A stretch of DNA of 45,452 bases. Origin: Rhodospirillales bacterium. Lineage in GTDB: Bacteria > Pseudomonadota > Alphaproteobacteria > Rhodospirillales > Casp-alpha2. Under the pieces are notes generated by a model. That model had not been told where the DNA came from, did not search any database, and saw only the letters and a program-made list of their open reading frames with translations. The translations under genes were made by a program, and so were the position numbers. Shown piece after piece: positions 6,735-16,392 of the stretch (position 1 is its first letter; each line of letters opens with the position of its first letter). The DNA is taken from NCBI GenBank assembly GCA_013203955.1, contig JABMOY010000189.1, positions 1 through 45,452 of the forward strand, given 5' to 3'.

Positions 6735-7334
6735 TTATTTATCCCCGAGGGCTCGATCAAGATATTCAAGGCGATCCTGACCCCAAAACACTTCATCATT
6801 GTAGACATAGCTCGGGGAGCCGAATACACCGGCGGCCAGCGCCTCTTCGGTATTGGCGCTATAGGCCGCTTTTATGACCTCGTCCTTGGCGGCGTCAAGA
6901 AGCGCTTGGCCGTCAAGACCCCGCTCTTCGGCAATTGCCTTCAAGGTATCGACATCGGCGATGTCGCGTTCTTCGGTCCAGCAAGCCTTCAGAATACCGT
7001 TGACCAGGGCTCCCGAATCGAGGCCCTGTTTTTCCGCGGCGACCACCATTCCCGCCGCCGGCCATTCGGCGGCTGGAAAAAATTTCGGCTGCAGGTTTAT
7101 TTCCACACCCCGGAATTTGCTGACCCGGTCCAGTTCGACCAATCGGTAGGCTTGGCGGGCCGGTGAACGTTTAGGTAGGGGAATGCCGCCGGTTTCCGGA
7201 AAAATTTTGCCCAATTCAACAGGCCTCCGCCGGATGGTGGCGCCGTGGCGTTCTGCCATTTTTGTAAGTTCCGCATCGCCCACATAAGCGAAAGGGGAAA
7301 TTAAGGCAAAATAGTAATCAATGGTTTTGGTCAT
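6735..7334 (-). CDS. 2-hydroxychromene-2-carboxylate isomerase family protein (DsbA fold, kappa-GST-like)
   Basis: A cytosolic protein of 199 residues with a thioredoxin-like N-terminus, a helical insert and a C-terminal return to the fold. Instead of CxxC it has SPFAYVG near residue 13, the active-site serine region of HCCA isomerases and kappa-class GSTs. The helical part contains KACWTEERDIAD, and the C-terminus has GVFGSPSYVYNDEVFWGQDR, the cis-proline and substrate-loop signature. The family isomerises naphthalene-catabolism intermediates with glutathione, but most members have unknown substrates, and no aromatic catabolism genes are nearby. AGGAC lies five bases before the ATG. It lies between two paralogous small plus-strand genes. 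Confidence 0.88.
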   Translation of the reverse strand: MTKTIDYYFALISPFAYVGDAELTKMAERHGATIRRRPVELGKIFPETGGIPLPKRSPARQAYRLVELDRVSKFRGVEINLQPKFFPAAEWPAAGMVVAAEKQGLDSGALVNGILKACWTEERDIADVDTLKAIAEERGLDGQALLDAAKDEVIKAAYSANTEEALAAGVFGSPSYVYNDEVFWGQDRLEYLDRALGDK

Positions 7335-7345
7335 GAATGTCCTGC

Positions 7346-7381
7346 TTAATGGCCCGTTTAATGGCCAGTTTAATGGAATGA
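7346..7381. repeat. Three tandem 12-bp repeats in the leader of the isomerase gene
   Basis: TTAATGGCCCGT, TTAATGGCCAGT and TTAATGGAATGA follow one another without gaps, starting 12 bases upstream of the minus-strand ATG at 7334. The first two differ by one base, and the third keeps TTAATGG. They do not form a hairpin by themselves. Confidence 0.75.
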
Positions 7382-7595
7382 GGGGCTTTAGAAGTTCGGA
7401 GATTATAAGGGCGAGGGTTGGATTGTAAAATCATCAGGGGAAATTTTCTTAATAGACATTTATCAATCCTCTGTTAACAATTAACCGGTAATAATTGTAC
7501 AACCTCTTATGTACGGTGCCCGAAGTTTGGGGCATCAAAAAAGAGGGAAAGCTCCGGGGGAAGGTAAATTCGGTCAACCGATTGGGAGCCAAAAC

Positions 7596-7832
7596 ATGCT
7601 TCAATTGCCGAGCGCAGGCCAACAGGCCTTCGAAGTTTCTGTCTATAATAAAGACGTCCGGTCCCTGGTTAAGGAAAACCAGAGCCATCTTTTTTTCGAC
7701 GATCATTGGGCGGACATTCACGTTCATGACGTGGTCGCCCGTGATGAAAGCCATGCCCGTCAATTAATGGCCGAACGGTACCCTCCCGATGATGGCTTTG
7801 TCATTGAAGCCATTAGCGTCGCCATGATTTAA
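7596..7832 (+). CDS. Small protein of unknown function, paralog of the gene at 6491
   Basis: The 78-residue product shares with the 6491 protein the pattern [FY]EV[ST]V[YF]N-x-[DE]VR, D-D-x-WAD-[IF]H and RYP-x-D-x-GFVI-[ED]-x-I. The ATG at 7596 is preferred: GGGAG lies eight bases upstream, and the longer frame from 7509 adds residues that look unlike protein. It has no signal peptide or membrane segment. The leader of about 260 bases upstream is A+T rich. It converges on the acyl-CoA synthetase gene. Confidence 0.75.
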   Translation: MLQLPSAGQQAFEVSVYNKDVRSLVKENQSHLFFDDHWADIHVHDVVARDESHARQLMAERYPPDDGFVIEAISVAMI

Positions 7833-7861
7833 CTTTAAATATATATCCGCCCTCAGAGGGG

Positions 7862-9520
7862 TCATTCCTCCGGATTGATTTTGGCGATTTCGGCCTCGCG
7901 TAATTCCTTGCGCTTGATTTTACCTGTCGCCGTCATCGGCAGTTGATCGACGAATTCGATAAGGCGCGGTTTTTCGTGCGGCGACAGGCGGCGGTTGAAA
8001 AATTCACGGATATCGCTTTCCAGTTCCGCATTACCGGTATGGCCGGGCCTTAATTGAATGAAGGCCTTGATGCGTTCGGTTCTAAGCGGGTCTGGAATAC
8101 CGATGGCGGCGGCCAGGGACACCGCCGGGTGCTTGGCTAGGCAATCCTCTATCTCGCCGGGGCCGATCCGGTAGCCGGCCGACGTAATCACGTCGTCTTC
8201 GCGCCCCAAAAACCAGAAATAACCGTCTGCGTCTTTGGCGCCCCGGTCCCCGGTCAACAGCCAATTGCCCAAAAATTTTTCGGTGGTTGCTTGGGGGTTG
8301 TTCCAATATTCCAGGAACATCACCGGGTCCGGACTTTTGACGGCGATTTGCCCTTCTTCTTCCGGGCCTAAGACGTTGCCGTCCGGGTCGATGATTTCGA
8401 CGACATGGCCGGGCACGGCCCGTCCCATGGAGCCGGGCTTGGATTCCATGATCTTGGAGCAACTGGACGTCACCAGATTGCATTCGGTTTGCCCGTAAAA
8501 TTCGTTGAAGCTGACGCCAAGCGTTTCGCGGCCCCAGTCGAGGAGTTCCGCCCCCATCGGTTCGCCGGCGCTGGCCACCGTGCGTAGGTTGACCCCGTAT
8601 CGTTCCACCGGTTTTTCCACGTCGCGCATAAGCTTCAACACCGTCGGCGGCATGAAGGTATTGCGGACCTGGTGGCGGCCCATCAGTTTGACGGCTTCTT
8701 CCGGGTCGAATTTGCGGGCCCGGTGAGCAAGCACGGGCACCCCGTGATACCAAGCCCCCATCAGCGCGTTCATCAACCCGCCGATCCACGCCCAGTCGGC
8801 GGGTGTCCACATCAAATCACCGGGCTGGGGGAAGAATTCGTGCGGGAATTCGACGCCGGGCATATGTCCGAACAGGGTACGATGCGCATGCAGCGCGCCC
8901 TTCGGATTGCCGGTCGTCCCCGACGTATAGCTGATAAAGGATGGATCATCGGCGGTCGTTTTGACCGGGGTGAATGCGTCCTTGGCGTCGTCCAAGCCGC
9001 GCCAAAGGTCGAAAATGCCACCACCTTCTTTCCCCCCGTCTTTCCTTGAGTCGGATACCAGCACCACCCCAAGGTCTGGAAGGTCGGGCTTGATGGTTTC
9101 GATCTTGCCTAAGTTTTCCGTATCCGTGATGACGGCGCGGGCGCCACTGTCGGCGAACCGAAACCGAAGCGCGTCTTCGCCGAACAACGTAAACATCGGA
9201 ATCGAAATCAGGCCCGCCTTCCAGGCGGCGATGTGGGCGATGCCTGTTTCAACGGATTGCGATAACAAAATGCCTAATCGGTCGCCGCGTTTCAGGCCCT
9301 TGGCGACCAGCAAGTTGGCCAGTTTATTGGAAAGCCCCATCAGCGCCTGGAAACTGTATTGGGTGATGTCGCCGTTTTCGTTTTGGCAGATCAGCGCGGT
9401 GCGAGAAGGATCGGCGATGGCGTGCCTGTCGCACACCAGGGTCCCCATGTTGACGAACTCGGGCACCTCCCAGGTGAAGGAGCCATAGACGTCGTCGTAG
9501 CTTTCAGCCTCTTTCAGCAT
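7862..9520 (-). CDS. AMP-dependent acyl-CoA synthetase
   Basis: The 552-residue enzyme of the ANL superfamily forms an acyl-adenylate and then the acyl-CoA. The P-loop-like motif SYTSGTTGNPKGALHAHR, the FNEFYGQTE segment (ATP/acyl binding), the hinge WLLTGDRGAKDADGYFWFLGR and the C-terminal lysine in TATGKIKRKELR are all intact. The gap between the N-terminal domain and the WTPADWAWIGGL segment resembles acetyl-/medium-chain acid synthetases rather than the long-chain FadD. The substrate cannot be read from sequence. It is a single gene with AGGGACC before the ATG. A CaiB-type CoA-transferase further along (24261) hints at wider acyl-CoA metabolism. Confidence 0.9.
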   Translation of the reverse strand: MLKEAESYDDVYGSFTWEVPEFVNMGTLVCDRHAIADPSRTALICQNENGDITQYSFQALMGLSNKLANLLVAKGLKRGDRLGILLSQSVETGIAHIAAWKAGLISIPMFTLFGEDALRFRFADSGARAVITDTENLGKIETIKPDLPDLGVVLVSDSRKDGGKEGGGIFDLWRGLDDAKDAFTPVKTTADDPSFISYTSGTTGNPKGALHAHRTLFGHMPGVEFPHEFFPQPGDLMWTPADWAWIGGLMNALMGAWYHGVPVLAHRARKFDPEEAVKLMGRHQVRNTFMPPTVLKLMRDVEKPVERYGVNLRTVASAGEPMGAELLDWGRETLGVSFNEFYGQTECNLVTSSCSKIMESKPGSMGRAVPGHVVEIIDPDGNVLGPEEEGQIAVKSPDPVMFLEYWNNPQATTEKFLGNWLLTGDRGAKDADGYFWFLGREDDVITSAGYRIGPGEIEDCLAKHPAVSLAAAIGIPDPLRTERIKAFIQLRPGHTGNAELESDIREFFNRRLSPHEKPRLIEFVDQLPMTATGKIKRKELREAEIAKINPEE

Positions 9521-9605
9521 GGTGCTGCCGGTCCCTGGGGGCCTAAGAGTAATTCTTGCGGTATTTAAGCTATATCAGGGCGGGGTGGTTGGAAATGAAA
9601 AGACT

Positions 9606-10781
9606 TTATTTGGTCGCCGGTAGCGCCGCAGGCGCAGGAGCCGCTGCCACCGGGGCAGCCGGGGCAGCCGGGGCAGCCGGGGCAGGAGCTGCCGTTTCTT
9701 CATCTTCCCCTTGGCTGCCGCTTTCAAAGAAGCGATAGGCTTCTTCTACGCCTTCCAGGACGATGCCGTCGAAACCCTGGGCGATGGCTCCGTAGATGTA
9801 GGATTTGGTGTCACCGGTGATAATGCGTTGCCATTCGGGCCGCCAGAATTGCACGAAATAGCGATCCGGGTCGTCGCGGACCGGCGCGTTGATCCATGTC
9901 GGCGACCCTTCGCGCCATTTCGGCTTCCAGAAATAGCTATAGCTGGTGGCCGTCCCAATATCGACCCGGGCGAAAACCAGGCGCCGCGCCCCGATTTTCT
10001 TGAATTTAAGGGTTTCCACGGCTTGTCTGCTTAGCGGTTTGCGGCCGTGGTAAACGTCAACGATGATCAGGTCGAAATTATTTTCGTGCATCTTCATGGC
10101 GAATTCGTCGACCCGCCCGAAGGCCTGTGAATTGGCGAGGTAGGCGAAGTTTTGGACGCTGCTAACCGAATTCAGGCTTTTCGAATTTTCCCCGAACGGG
10201 ATGCGTGGATAAGCGGGCAGGGAGCTCAGCTCGGATAACGGCGCCGGTACGGTGGTCGAGATATAACCGCGCTTCTTGTTGCGACGGTGCGATTCGTCGA
10301 CTGTTTTAGGGTCTGTCCCGTAATCGACGACGAAGACGCGAAGGCCGTTTTTTTTCGCGATGTCCGTCAACTTCAGGTTAAAGGCCAAGACCTCGTCTCT
10401 GGGCGGCTCACCGAATACTTTCCTGCCGAAGAACAAGCCGTCTACCAGCACTCCGTCCAGGGAGCGCATATAGGCGCGGGAAGGCGAAATGCGCTCTTCG
10501 TTGGCGGGATCGCGCTTAATCATAAGCTCCAGCCCGCCGCGGGTGAGGATCGTAAACCCGGGCCGGTAACGCCGGGCGAAACCGGAAATCGATTGGATGA
10601 ATTTTCGCATCTGCTGGCGCAAGTCGCCAGGAGCCGCGCCGCCGGGGGCCTGGGCTTGTTGTTGCAAAAAGGGCAGTCCCTGACCGCGGACCTGACCCTG
10701 TTGCTGGGCATGCGATGCCATCGGGGCCAAGGCTATGGTCCAAAATGTCGCTATGGCCATCAGATGGAAAAAGGGCGCCAT
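9606..10781 (-). CDS. Exported GH114-like (endo-alpha-1,4-polygalactosaminidase family) protein
   Basis: The product of about 391 residues has a signal peptide (MAPFFHLMAIATFWTIALAPMASHA) followed by a Gln/Ala-rich linker and then a TIM-barrel-like domain. GFTILTRGGLELM, SLDGVLVDGLFFGR, GLRVFVVDYG, FDLIIVDVYHG, ARRLVFARVDIG and GFDGIVLEGVEEAYRFFE resemble the strand ends of the TM1410/GH114 family, which includes amino-galactan hydrolases. The ATG at 10781 with CGGAGC nine bases upstream is preferred to a TTG at 10799. The C-terminus is a low-complexity Ala/Pro tail encoded by a tandem repeat. A role in cleaving an exopolysaccharide is inferred from the family. Confidence 0.75.
   Translation of the reverse strand: MAPFFHLMAIATFWTIALAPMASHAQQQGQVRGQGLPFLQQQAQAPGGAAPGDLRQQMRKFIQSISGFARRYRPGFTILTRGGLELMIKRDPANEERISPSRAYMRSLDGVLVDGLFFGRKVFGEPPRDEVLAFNLKLTDIAKKNGLRVFVVDYGTDPKTVDESHRRNKKRGYISTTVPAPLSELSSLPAYPRIPFGENSKSLNSVSSVQNFAYLANSQAFGRVDEFAMKMHENNFDLIIVDVYHGRKPLSRQAVETLKFKKIGARRLVFARVDIGTATSYSYFWKPKWREGSPTWINAPVRDDPDRYFVQFWRPEWQRIITGDTKSYIYGAIAQGFDGIVLEGVEEAYRFFESGSQGEDEETAAPAPAAPAAPAAPVAAAPAPAALPATK
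9651..9684. repeat. 9-bp tandem repeat encoding the Ala-Ala-Pro tail
   Basis: CGGGGCAGC is repeated 3.8 times without mismatch inside the C-terminal coding part of the GH114-like gene. Nine bases is three codons, so a change in copy number would lengthen or shorten the tail without frameshift. Confidence 0.85.
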
Positions 10782-10959
10782 GGGGTGTGCTCCGTTCAAG
10801 CAGTATCCGTTCTATTCTAGAACTCTAACCGAAATGGGTTAACTAGTTATTTATTCAGGTTTTTTCAGATAAAAAGCGGCTGGGAGGCTTTTTCCGCCTC
10901 ACCATCATGTGATCAGGATTGGCTTGTCCGAATTTGCCGACGCCGTCACTCTTTAAATC

Positions 10960-11973
<1,014 letters not shown>

Positions 11974-12059
11974 AACTTCTGGCGGTTGCCGGGCCGGGGC
12001 CTCGGGGCTATACAAACAGCAGTGTTTGTTTCGTCCTTTTCATTATTATTGCGCGTGTC

Positions 12060-14126
12060 ATGGCCCCGGAATTTCTGCCTTCTGCCTGTCCTCACGATTG
12101 CCCCAGCACCTGCGCGCTGGAGGTCGAGCGTCTTGACGACAACACCATCGGCAAGGTCCGGGGCGCTGCCGATAATGACTATACCCTTGGCGTGATCTGC
12201 GAAAAGGTGTCGCGTTACCGGGAACGGGTGCATAACCCCGACCGTTTGAGCCACCCGCTTCGCCGGACGGGGCCAAAGGGCAGCGGCAATTTCGAGCCCG
12301 TTTCCTGGGACGACGCATTGGACGAAGTCGCGGATGCCTTCAAGCGGGCGGCGGACGAATTCGGCCCGGCAGCGGTTTGGCCCTATCATTACGCCGGCAC
12401 CATGGGGCTGGTGCAGCGCGACGGCATTCACCGGCTGCGCCATGCCATGGGCTATTCAGATATGGTTGAAACCATCTGTGTCACCCTGGCCCAGAAAGGC
12501 TGGATCGCCGGCACCGGCGCGCTCCGGGGCACCGATCCCCGGGAGATGGCGGCCTCGGACCTGATCGTCATTTGGGGCGCCAATCCGGTCTCCACCCAGG
12601 TCAACGTCATGACCCATGTTAGCCGGGCCCGCAAGGAACGCGGCGCCAAGGTGGTGACGGTCGATCCGTACCGAACCCAAACGGCCAAATCGTCGGATAT
12701 TCATCTCAGCCTTCGCCCCGGCACCGACGGCGCGCTGGCCGTCGGCGTCATGCATGTTCTTTTCGCCGAAGGGTATGCCGACCGCGACTACATGGAGCGC
12801 TACACCGACGATCCGGGGCGGCTGGAAGCCCACGTCAAGGAACGGTCTCCGGCCTGGGCGGCTGAAATCACAGGTTTGGCGGAGCACGACATCGTCGCCT
12901 TCGCCCGGCTCTATGGCGAAACGAAACGCAGCTACATCCGCGCCGGCTACGGTTTTTCCCGCAGCCGCAACGGCGCCGCCAACATGCACGCCGTTTCCTG
13001 CCTGCCGGCCATTACCGGGGCTTGGCGGCATCCCGGTGGCGGCGGCATGTACATCAACAACGCCCTTTATGATATCGACCAGACGGTGATCAAGGGCCTC
13101 GACATCAAGAACCCAGCCATCAGGGCGTTGGACATGTCGCGCATCGGCGCCGTGTTGACGGGCGATGAGGACGCGCTTTTGGGCGGCCCGCCGGTCAAGG
13201 CGATGCTGATCCAAAATCAGAACCCGGCGATGGTCGCGCCGGAAACGGTGAAGGTTCTGGAAGGCCTGAAACGCGAGGACCTGTTTCTTTGCGTGCACGA
13301 GCAAATCATGACCGAGACGGCGGCGCTGGCCGACATCGTTTTGCCGGCGACGATGTTTTTGGAACACGACGACATGTATAAAGGCGGCGGACATGTCTAT
13401 CTTCAGGTCGCCAAGAAAGTGATCGAACCCTATGGCGAATGCCGGACCAACCACGAAGTCATCTGCGGCCTGGCCCGCCGGCTGGGCGCAGAGCATCCGG
13501 GCTTTTCCATGACCGCTTGGGAGCTGATCGACCGGACGTTGAAGGATTCGGGCCTGCCCGGGGCCGATGAGGCTCACAAGACGCGCTGGGTCGATTGTTC
13601 GAAATCGTCCGAAGACATGCGCTACCGACATGGTTTCGCCCACGCCGACGGGCGGTTTCATTTTGCGCCCGACTGGGCGGCGCTCGGCCCCGATCACGCC
13701 GTCATGCCCGAATTGCCGGATCACCTGGATAACATCGACAAGGCTTGTTCGGAACGGCCATATAGAATGGTCACGGCGCCGGCCCGCCGTTTTCTCAACT
13801 CGACGTTTACCGAAACCCCGACGTCGCTAAAGAAAGAAATCCGACCGACCGCCTTGATCCATCCCGATGATTGCAAAGACTTGGATATAGAAGACGGCGA
13901 CAAGGTGCGCGTCGGCAACGCGAAGGCTAGCGTTGTCGTTCACGCGAAAGCCTTTGATGGTTTACAGCAAGGCGTCATCGTCATCGAGGGCATTTGGCCG
14001 AACAAGGCTTTCGTCGAAGGCATCGGCATCAATGCGCTGACCAGCGCCGATGCGGCCCCGCCCGCCGGCGGCGCCGTTTTCCATGACACCGCCGTGTGGC
14101 TTAAGCCCGAGGAGCAAGGCGCATGA
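12060..14126 (+). CDS. Molybdopterin-dependent oxidoreductase (DMSO reductase superfamily)
   Basis: A 688-residue enzyme with an N-terminal [4Fe-4S] site made by Cys10, Cys14, Cys18 and Cys47 (C-x3-C-x3-C-x28-C) and bis-MGD binding domains. Motifs include GANPVSTQVNVMTH, AKVVTVDPYRTQTAKSSDIHL, RPGTDGALAVGVMH, and a C-terminal cap with LIHPDDCKDLDIEDGDKVRVG. Cys140 falls where formate dehydrogenase H has its selenocysteine Mo ligand, an inference from position only. There is no Tat signal visible, so the enzyme is probably cytoplasmic. No electron-transfer partner subunit is adjacent, so its electron acceptor is unknown. Its stop overlaps the mipZ start (ATGA). Confidence 0.88.
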   Translation: MAPEFLPSACPHDCPSTCALEVERLDDNTIGKVRGAADNDYTLGVICEKVSRYRERVHNPDRLSHPLRRTGPKGSGNFEPVSWDDALDEVADAFKRAADEFGPAAVWPYHYAGTMGLVQRDGIHRLRHAMGYSDMVETICVTLAQKGWIAGTGALRGTDPREMAASDLIVIWGANPVSTQVNVMTHVSRARKERGAKVVTVDPYRTQTAKSSDIHLSLRPGTDGALAVGVMHVLFAEGYADRDYMERYTDDPGRLEAHVKERSPAWAAEITGLAEHDIVAFARLYGETKRSYIRAGYGFSRSRNGAANMHAVSCLPAITGAWRHPGGGGMYINNALYDIDQTVIKGLDIKNPAIRALDMSRIGAVLTGDEDALLGGPPVKAMLIQNQNPAMVAPETVKVLEGLKREDLFLCVHEQIMTETAALADIVLPATMFLEHDDMYKGGGHVYLQVAKKVIEPYGECRTNHEVICGLARRLGAEHPGFSMTAWELIDRTLKDSGLPGADEAHKTRWVDCSKSSEDMRYRHGFAHADGRFHFAPDWAALGPDHAVMPELPDHLDNIDKACSERPYRMVTAPARRFLNSTFTETPTSLKKEIRPTALIHPDDCKDLDIEDGDKVRVGNAKASVVVHAKAFDGLQQGVIVIEGIWPNKAFVEGIGINALTSADAAPPAGGAVFHDTAVWLKPEEQGA

Positions 14127-14956
14127 GCCGACAAGGTGCCCACATCATCGTCGTCGGTAACGAAAAGGGCGGAAGCGGCAAATCGACGGTCGCCATGCAT
14201 GTGATTATCGGCTTATTGCGGCAGGGCTTTTCCGTCGCCAGCGTCGACGTCGATTCGCGCCAAGGTACCTTGACCCGTTATCTCGCCAACCGGAACGCTT
14301 TCGTCAAGGCCGCCGGCAGCGACATCAAATGCCCCGACCATTACACCGTCGAGCCCCCAAAAGGATATGAGCAAGGGGCGGATGCCGAACCTGACAGCGC
14401 TAAGGAACAGCGCCTGCGCCTGTTGTTGGAAGGCGGCTTCGTCAACCACGACATCGTCGTTGTCGATACGCCGGGCAGCGCCGGTAAACTGTCGGATCTG
14501 GCGCATTCCTATGCCGATACCCTGCTGACGCCGATCAATGACAGCTTCGTCGATCTTGACGTGCTGGCCCATATCGACGGCGTCCGCATGGCGGTGATGG
14601 GGCCTAGCCAGTACGCCGAAATGGTTTGGAAGCAGAAAAAAGTGCGCGCCGAACGGGACGGCGGTTCCGTCGACTGGCTAGTCATGCGTAACCGGTTGTC
14701 GAGCCTGGATGCCCACAACAAGCGTAAGATGGATGACGTGTTGAAGGATTTATCCAAGCGCATCGGACTTCGCATTGTGCCGGGCTTCGGCGAACGGGTG
14801 ATCTTCCGCGAATTGTTCTTGGCCGGGTTGACGATCCTGGACCTCAAGGACGCGGTCGGCCCGCAGGCTTTAAGCAAATCCCACCTAGCTGCCCGCGAGG
14901 AGGTGGAAAACCTGTTGGCGGCCATCAGCTTACCGGGGGCTGTCGCCCGGCCCTGA
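14123..14956 (+). CDS. mipZ: Division-plane positioning ATPase MipZ
   Basis: A ParA/MinD-type P-loop ATPase of 277 residues. The deviant Walker A motif GNEKGGSGKST begins near residue 12, the switch I region SVDVDSRQGTLTRYLANR follows, and the Walker B-like segment is IVVVDTPGSAG. The remaining features (DIKCPDHY insert, MRNRLSSLDAHNKRKM) are those of MipZ, which in Caulobacter forms a bipolar gradient from ParB-parS and inhibits FtsZ away from midcell. The ATGA overlap with the molybdopterin oxidoreductase suggests coupled translation. In most alphaproteobacteria mipZ stands alone or next to a J-domain gene, as is the case downstream here. Confidence 0.92.
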   Translation: MSRQGAHIIVVGNEKGGSGKSTVAMHVIIGLLRQGFSVASVDVDSRQGTLTRYLANRNAFVKAAGSDIKCPDHYTVEPPKGYEQGADAEPDSAKEQRLRLLLEGGFVNHDIVVVDTPGSAGKLSDLAHSYADTLLTPINDSFVDLDVLAHIDGVRMAVMGPSQYAEMVWKQKKVRAERDGGSVDWLVMRNRLSSLDAHNKRKMDDVLKDLSKRIGLRIVPGFGERVIFRELFLAGLTILDLKDAVGPQALSKSHLAAREEVENLLAAISLPGAVARP

Positions 14957-14975
14957 TGCCGGGTAAGCTGGGCCT

Positions 14976-15461
14976 ATGCTTTCCTTTTTCATTCTCGGCA
15001 TCGCTATCCTGGCCGGACTTTTGCTGGCCGGACAGTGGTTTACGTCCGCCGACCCCAAGACGCTCATCAAGGCCCTGAAGTGGCTGTTGTTCAGCATCAT
15101 TGGAGTGGTCATCGTATTTTTTGCCCTCACCGGGCGTATCGGCTGGGCGTTTGCCTCGCTGCCGGCGCTGGTGCCGTGGCTGCTACGGGCTAGGGCGCTG
15201 CACCAGATTTACCTGCTTGTTTCAAGCATGTGGCGGTCCCGGGGCGGCGCCCAAGGAAGCGCCCAAGGAAGTGGGGGGCCTCAAAGCGGAACAATGACCC
15301 GCGTTCAGGCCTTGGAAATCCTGGGGCTGAAGGAAGGCTGTAGCAAACAAGAGATCAAGGCCGCCCATCACCGCCTGATTTCGGGCCTGCATCCCGATCG
15401 CGGCGGATCAAACTATCTGGCGGCGCAGATCAACCAGGCCAAGGATGTGCTGTTGGGGTAA
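14976..15461 (+). CDS. J-domain membrane protein
   Basis: The 161-residue product has two N-terminal transmembrane segments (about 3-22 and 35-55), possibly a third around WAFASLPALVPWLL, then a Gly/Ser/Gln linker and a C-terminal J-domain with the HPD motif in HPDRGG. The J-domain lies at the end and facing the cytosol, as in the mitochondrial Tim14/Pam18 family; bacterial homologs are common beside mipZ. It likely stimulates DnaK at the membrane. There are 19 bases between the mipZ stop and its start. Confidence 0.88.
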   Translation: MLSFFILGIAILAGLLLAGQWFTSADPKTLIKALKWLLFSIIGVVIVFFALTGRIGWAFASLPALVPWLLRARALHQIYLLVSSMWRSRGGAQGSAQGSGGPQSGTMTRVQALEILGLKEGCSKQEIKAAHHRLISGLHPDRGGSNYLAAQINQAKDVLLG

Positions 15462-15535
15462 AGACCCTGTATCCTTGCGGGCGGGCCACGGCTATGGCAA
15501 AAAGGCCGCCATTAAAGACTTTTTCGGGACTTTTC

Positions 15536-16381
15536 ATGGTTAAAGCCGTTACCAAAGCCGTGTTTCCGGTTGCCGGTCTGGGCACCCGGTTCCTGCCGGC
15601 GACAAAAGTCCTGCCGAAGGAAATGCTGCCGGTGGTTGATAAGCCGTTGATCCAATATGCCGTGGAAGAGGCTTTGGACGCCGGAATCAATGAAATGATT
15701 ATGATAACGTCGCTCAACCAATCATCGGGGAAGAACCTGATCGAGAGCCATTTTCAGACGGCGGAAGAATTAGAAGCGACCCTTTTGCAGCGGGGCAAGA
15801 CGGCGGAACTGAATTTTTTGCGTGACGATTTCCCGAACCCACAAAAAATCTCCTTCACCCATCAGGATGAACCTTTAGGTCTGGGCCATGCCGTCTGGTG
15901 CGCCAAGGATCTGGTCGGCGACGAGCCCTTCGCCGTGTTGTTGCCCGATGATCTGATGCAGGCTAAGCCGGGGTGCCTGAAACAAATGATGGATGTGTAC
16001 AATAACACCGGCGGCAACATCGTCGCCATCGAAGAAGTCGCTGAGGAACTGACCGGGCGCTACGGTATTTTGGATGTCGATGAAGATGACGGTCGTCTGG
16101 CCCGGGCCAGGGGACTGGTGGAGAAACCGGCGGCGGGAGAGGCGCCGTCACGACTCGCCATCATCGGGCGTTATATTCTGCAGCCGGAGGTCTTCCACCA
16201 CCTGGATAAGAAAATGACAGGCGCCGGCGGTGAGATTCAGCTCACCGACGCCTTGGCGGCGATGCTGGGCGGTATACCTTTCCACGGGCTTCGTATCGAC
16301 GGCCGGCGATTCGATTGCGGCAGTAAACGAGGCTTCGTCGAAGCCAATTCGGCCTTCGCGGCTGAGCGCAGCGATCTCTAA
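15536..16381 (+). CDS. galU: UTP-glucose-1-phosphate uridylyltransferase
   Basis: Makes UDP-glucose from UTP and glucose-1-phosphate in the cytosol. The nucleotide-binding GLGTRFLPATKVLPKEMLPV, the DKPLIQYAVEEALDAG segment, LLPDDLMQ and VEKPAAGEAPS are those of GalU. The product is 281 residues from the ATG at 15536; an ATG at 15494 would add 14 residues and cannot be excluded. It is first of three co-directional genes (ugd starts 12 bases after its stop), so glucose-1-phosphate is carried stepwise to UDP-glucuronate. Confidence 0.93.
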   Translation: MVKAVTKAVFPVAGLGTRFLPATKVLPKEMLPVVDKPLIQYAVEEALDAGINEMIMITSLNQSSGKNLIESHFQTAEELEATLLQRGKTAELNFLRDDFPNPQKISFTHQDEPLGLGHAVWCAKDLVGDEPFAVLLPDDLMQAKPGCLKQMMDVYNNTGGNIVAIEEVAEELTGRYGILDVDEDDGRLARARGLVEKPAAGEAPSRLAIIGRYILQPEVFHHLDKKMTGAGGEIQLTDALAAMLGGIPFHGLRIDGRRFDCGSKRGFVEANSAFAAERSDL

Positions 16382-16392
16382 AAGGAGAAACC

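Noticed and set aside
12456-13724. A 422-codon open frame antisense to the molybdopterin oxidoreductase
   Set aside because: It lies wholly within a gene with intact motifs, and G+C-rich coding DNA often gives long open frames on the opposite strand. Its product has no recognisable motif.
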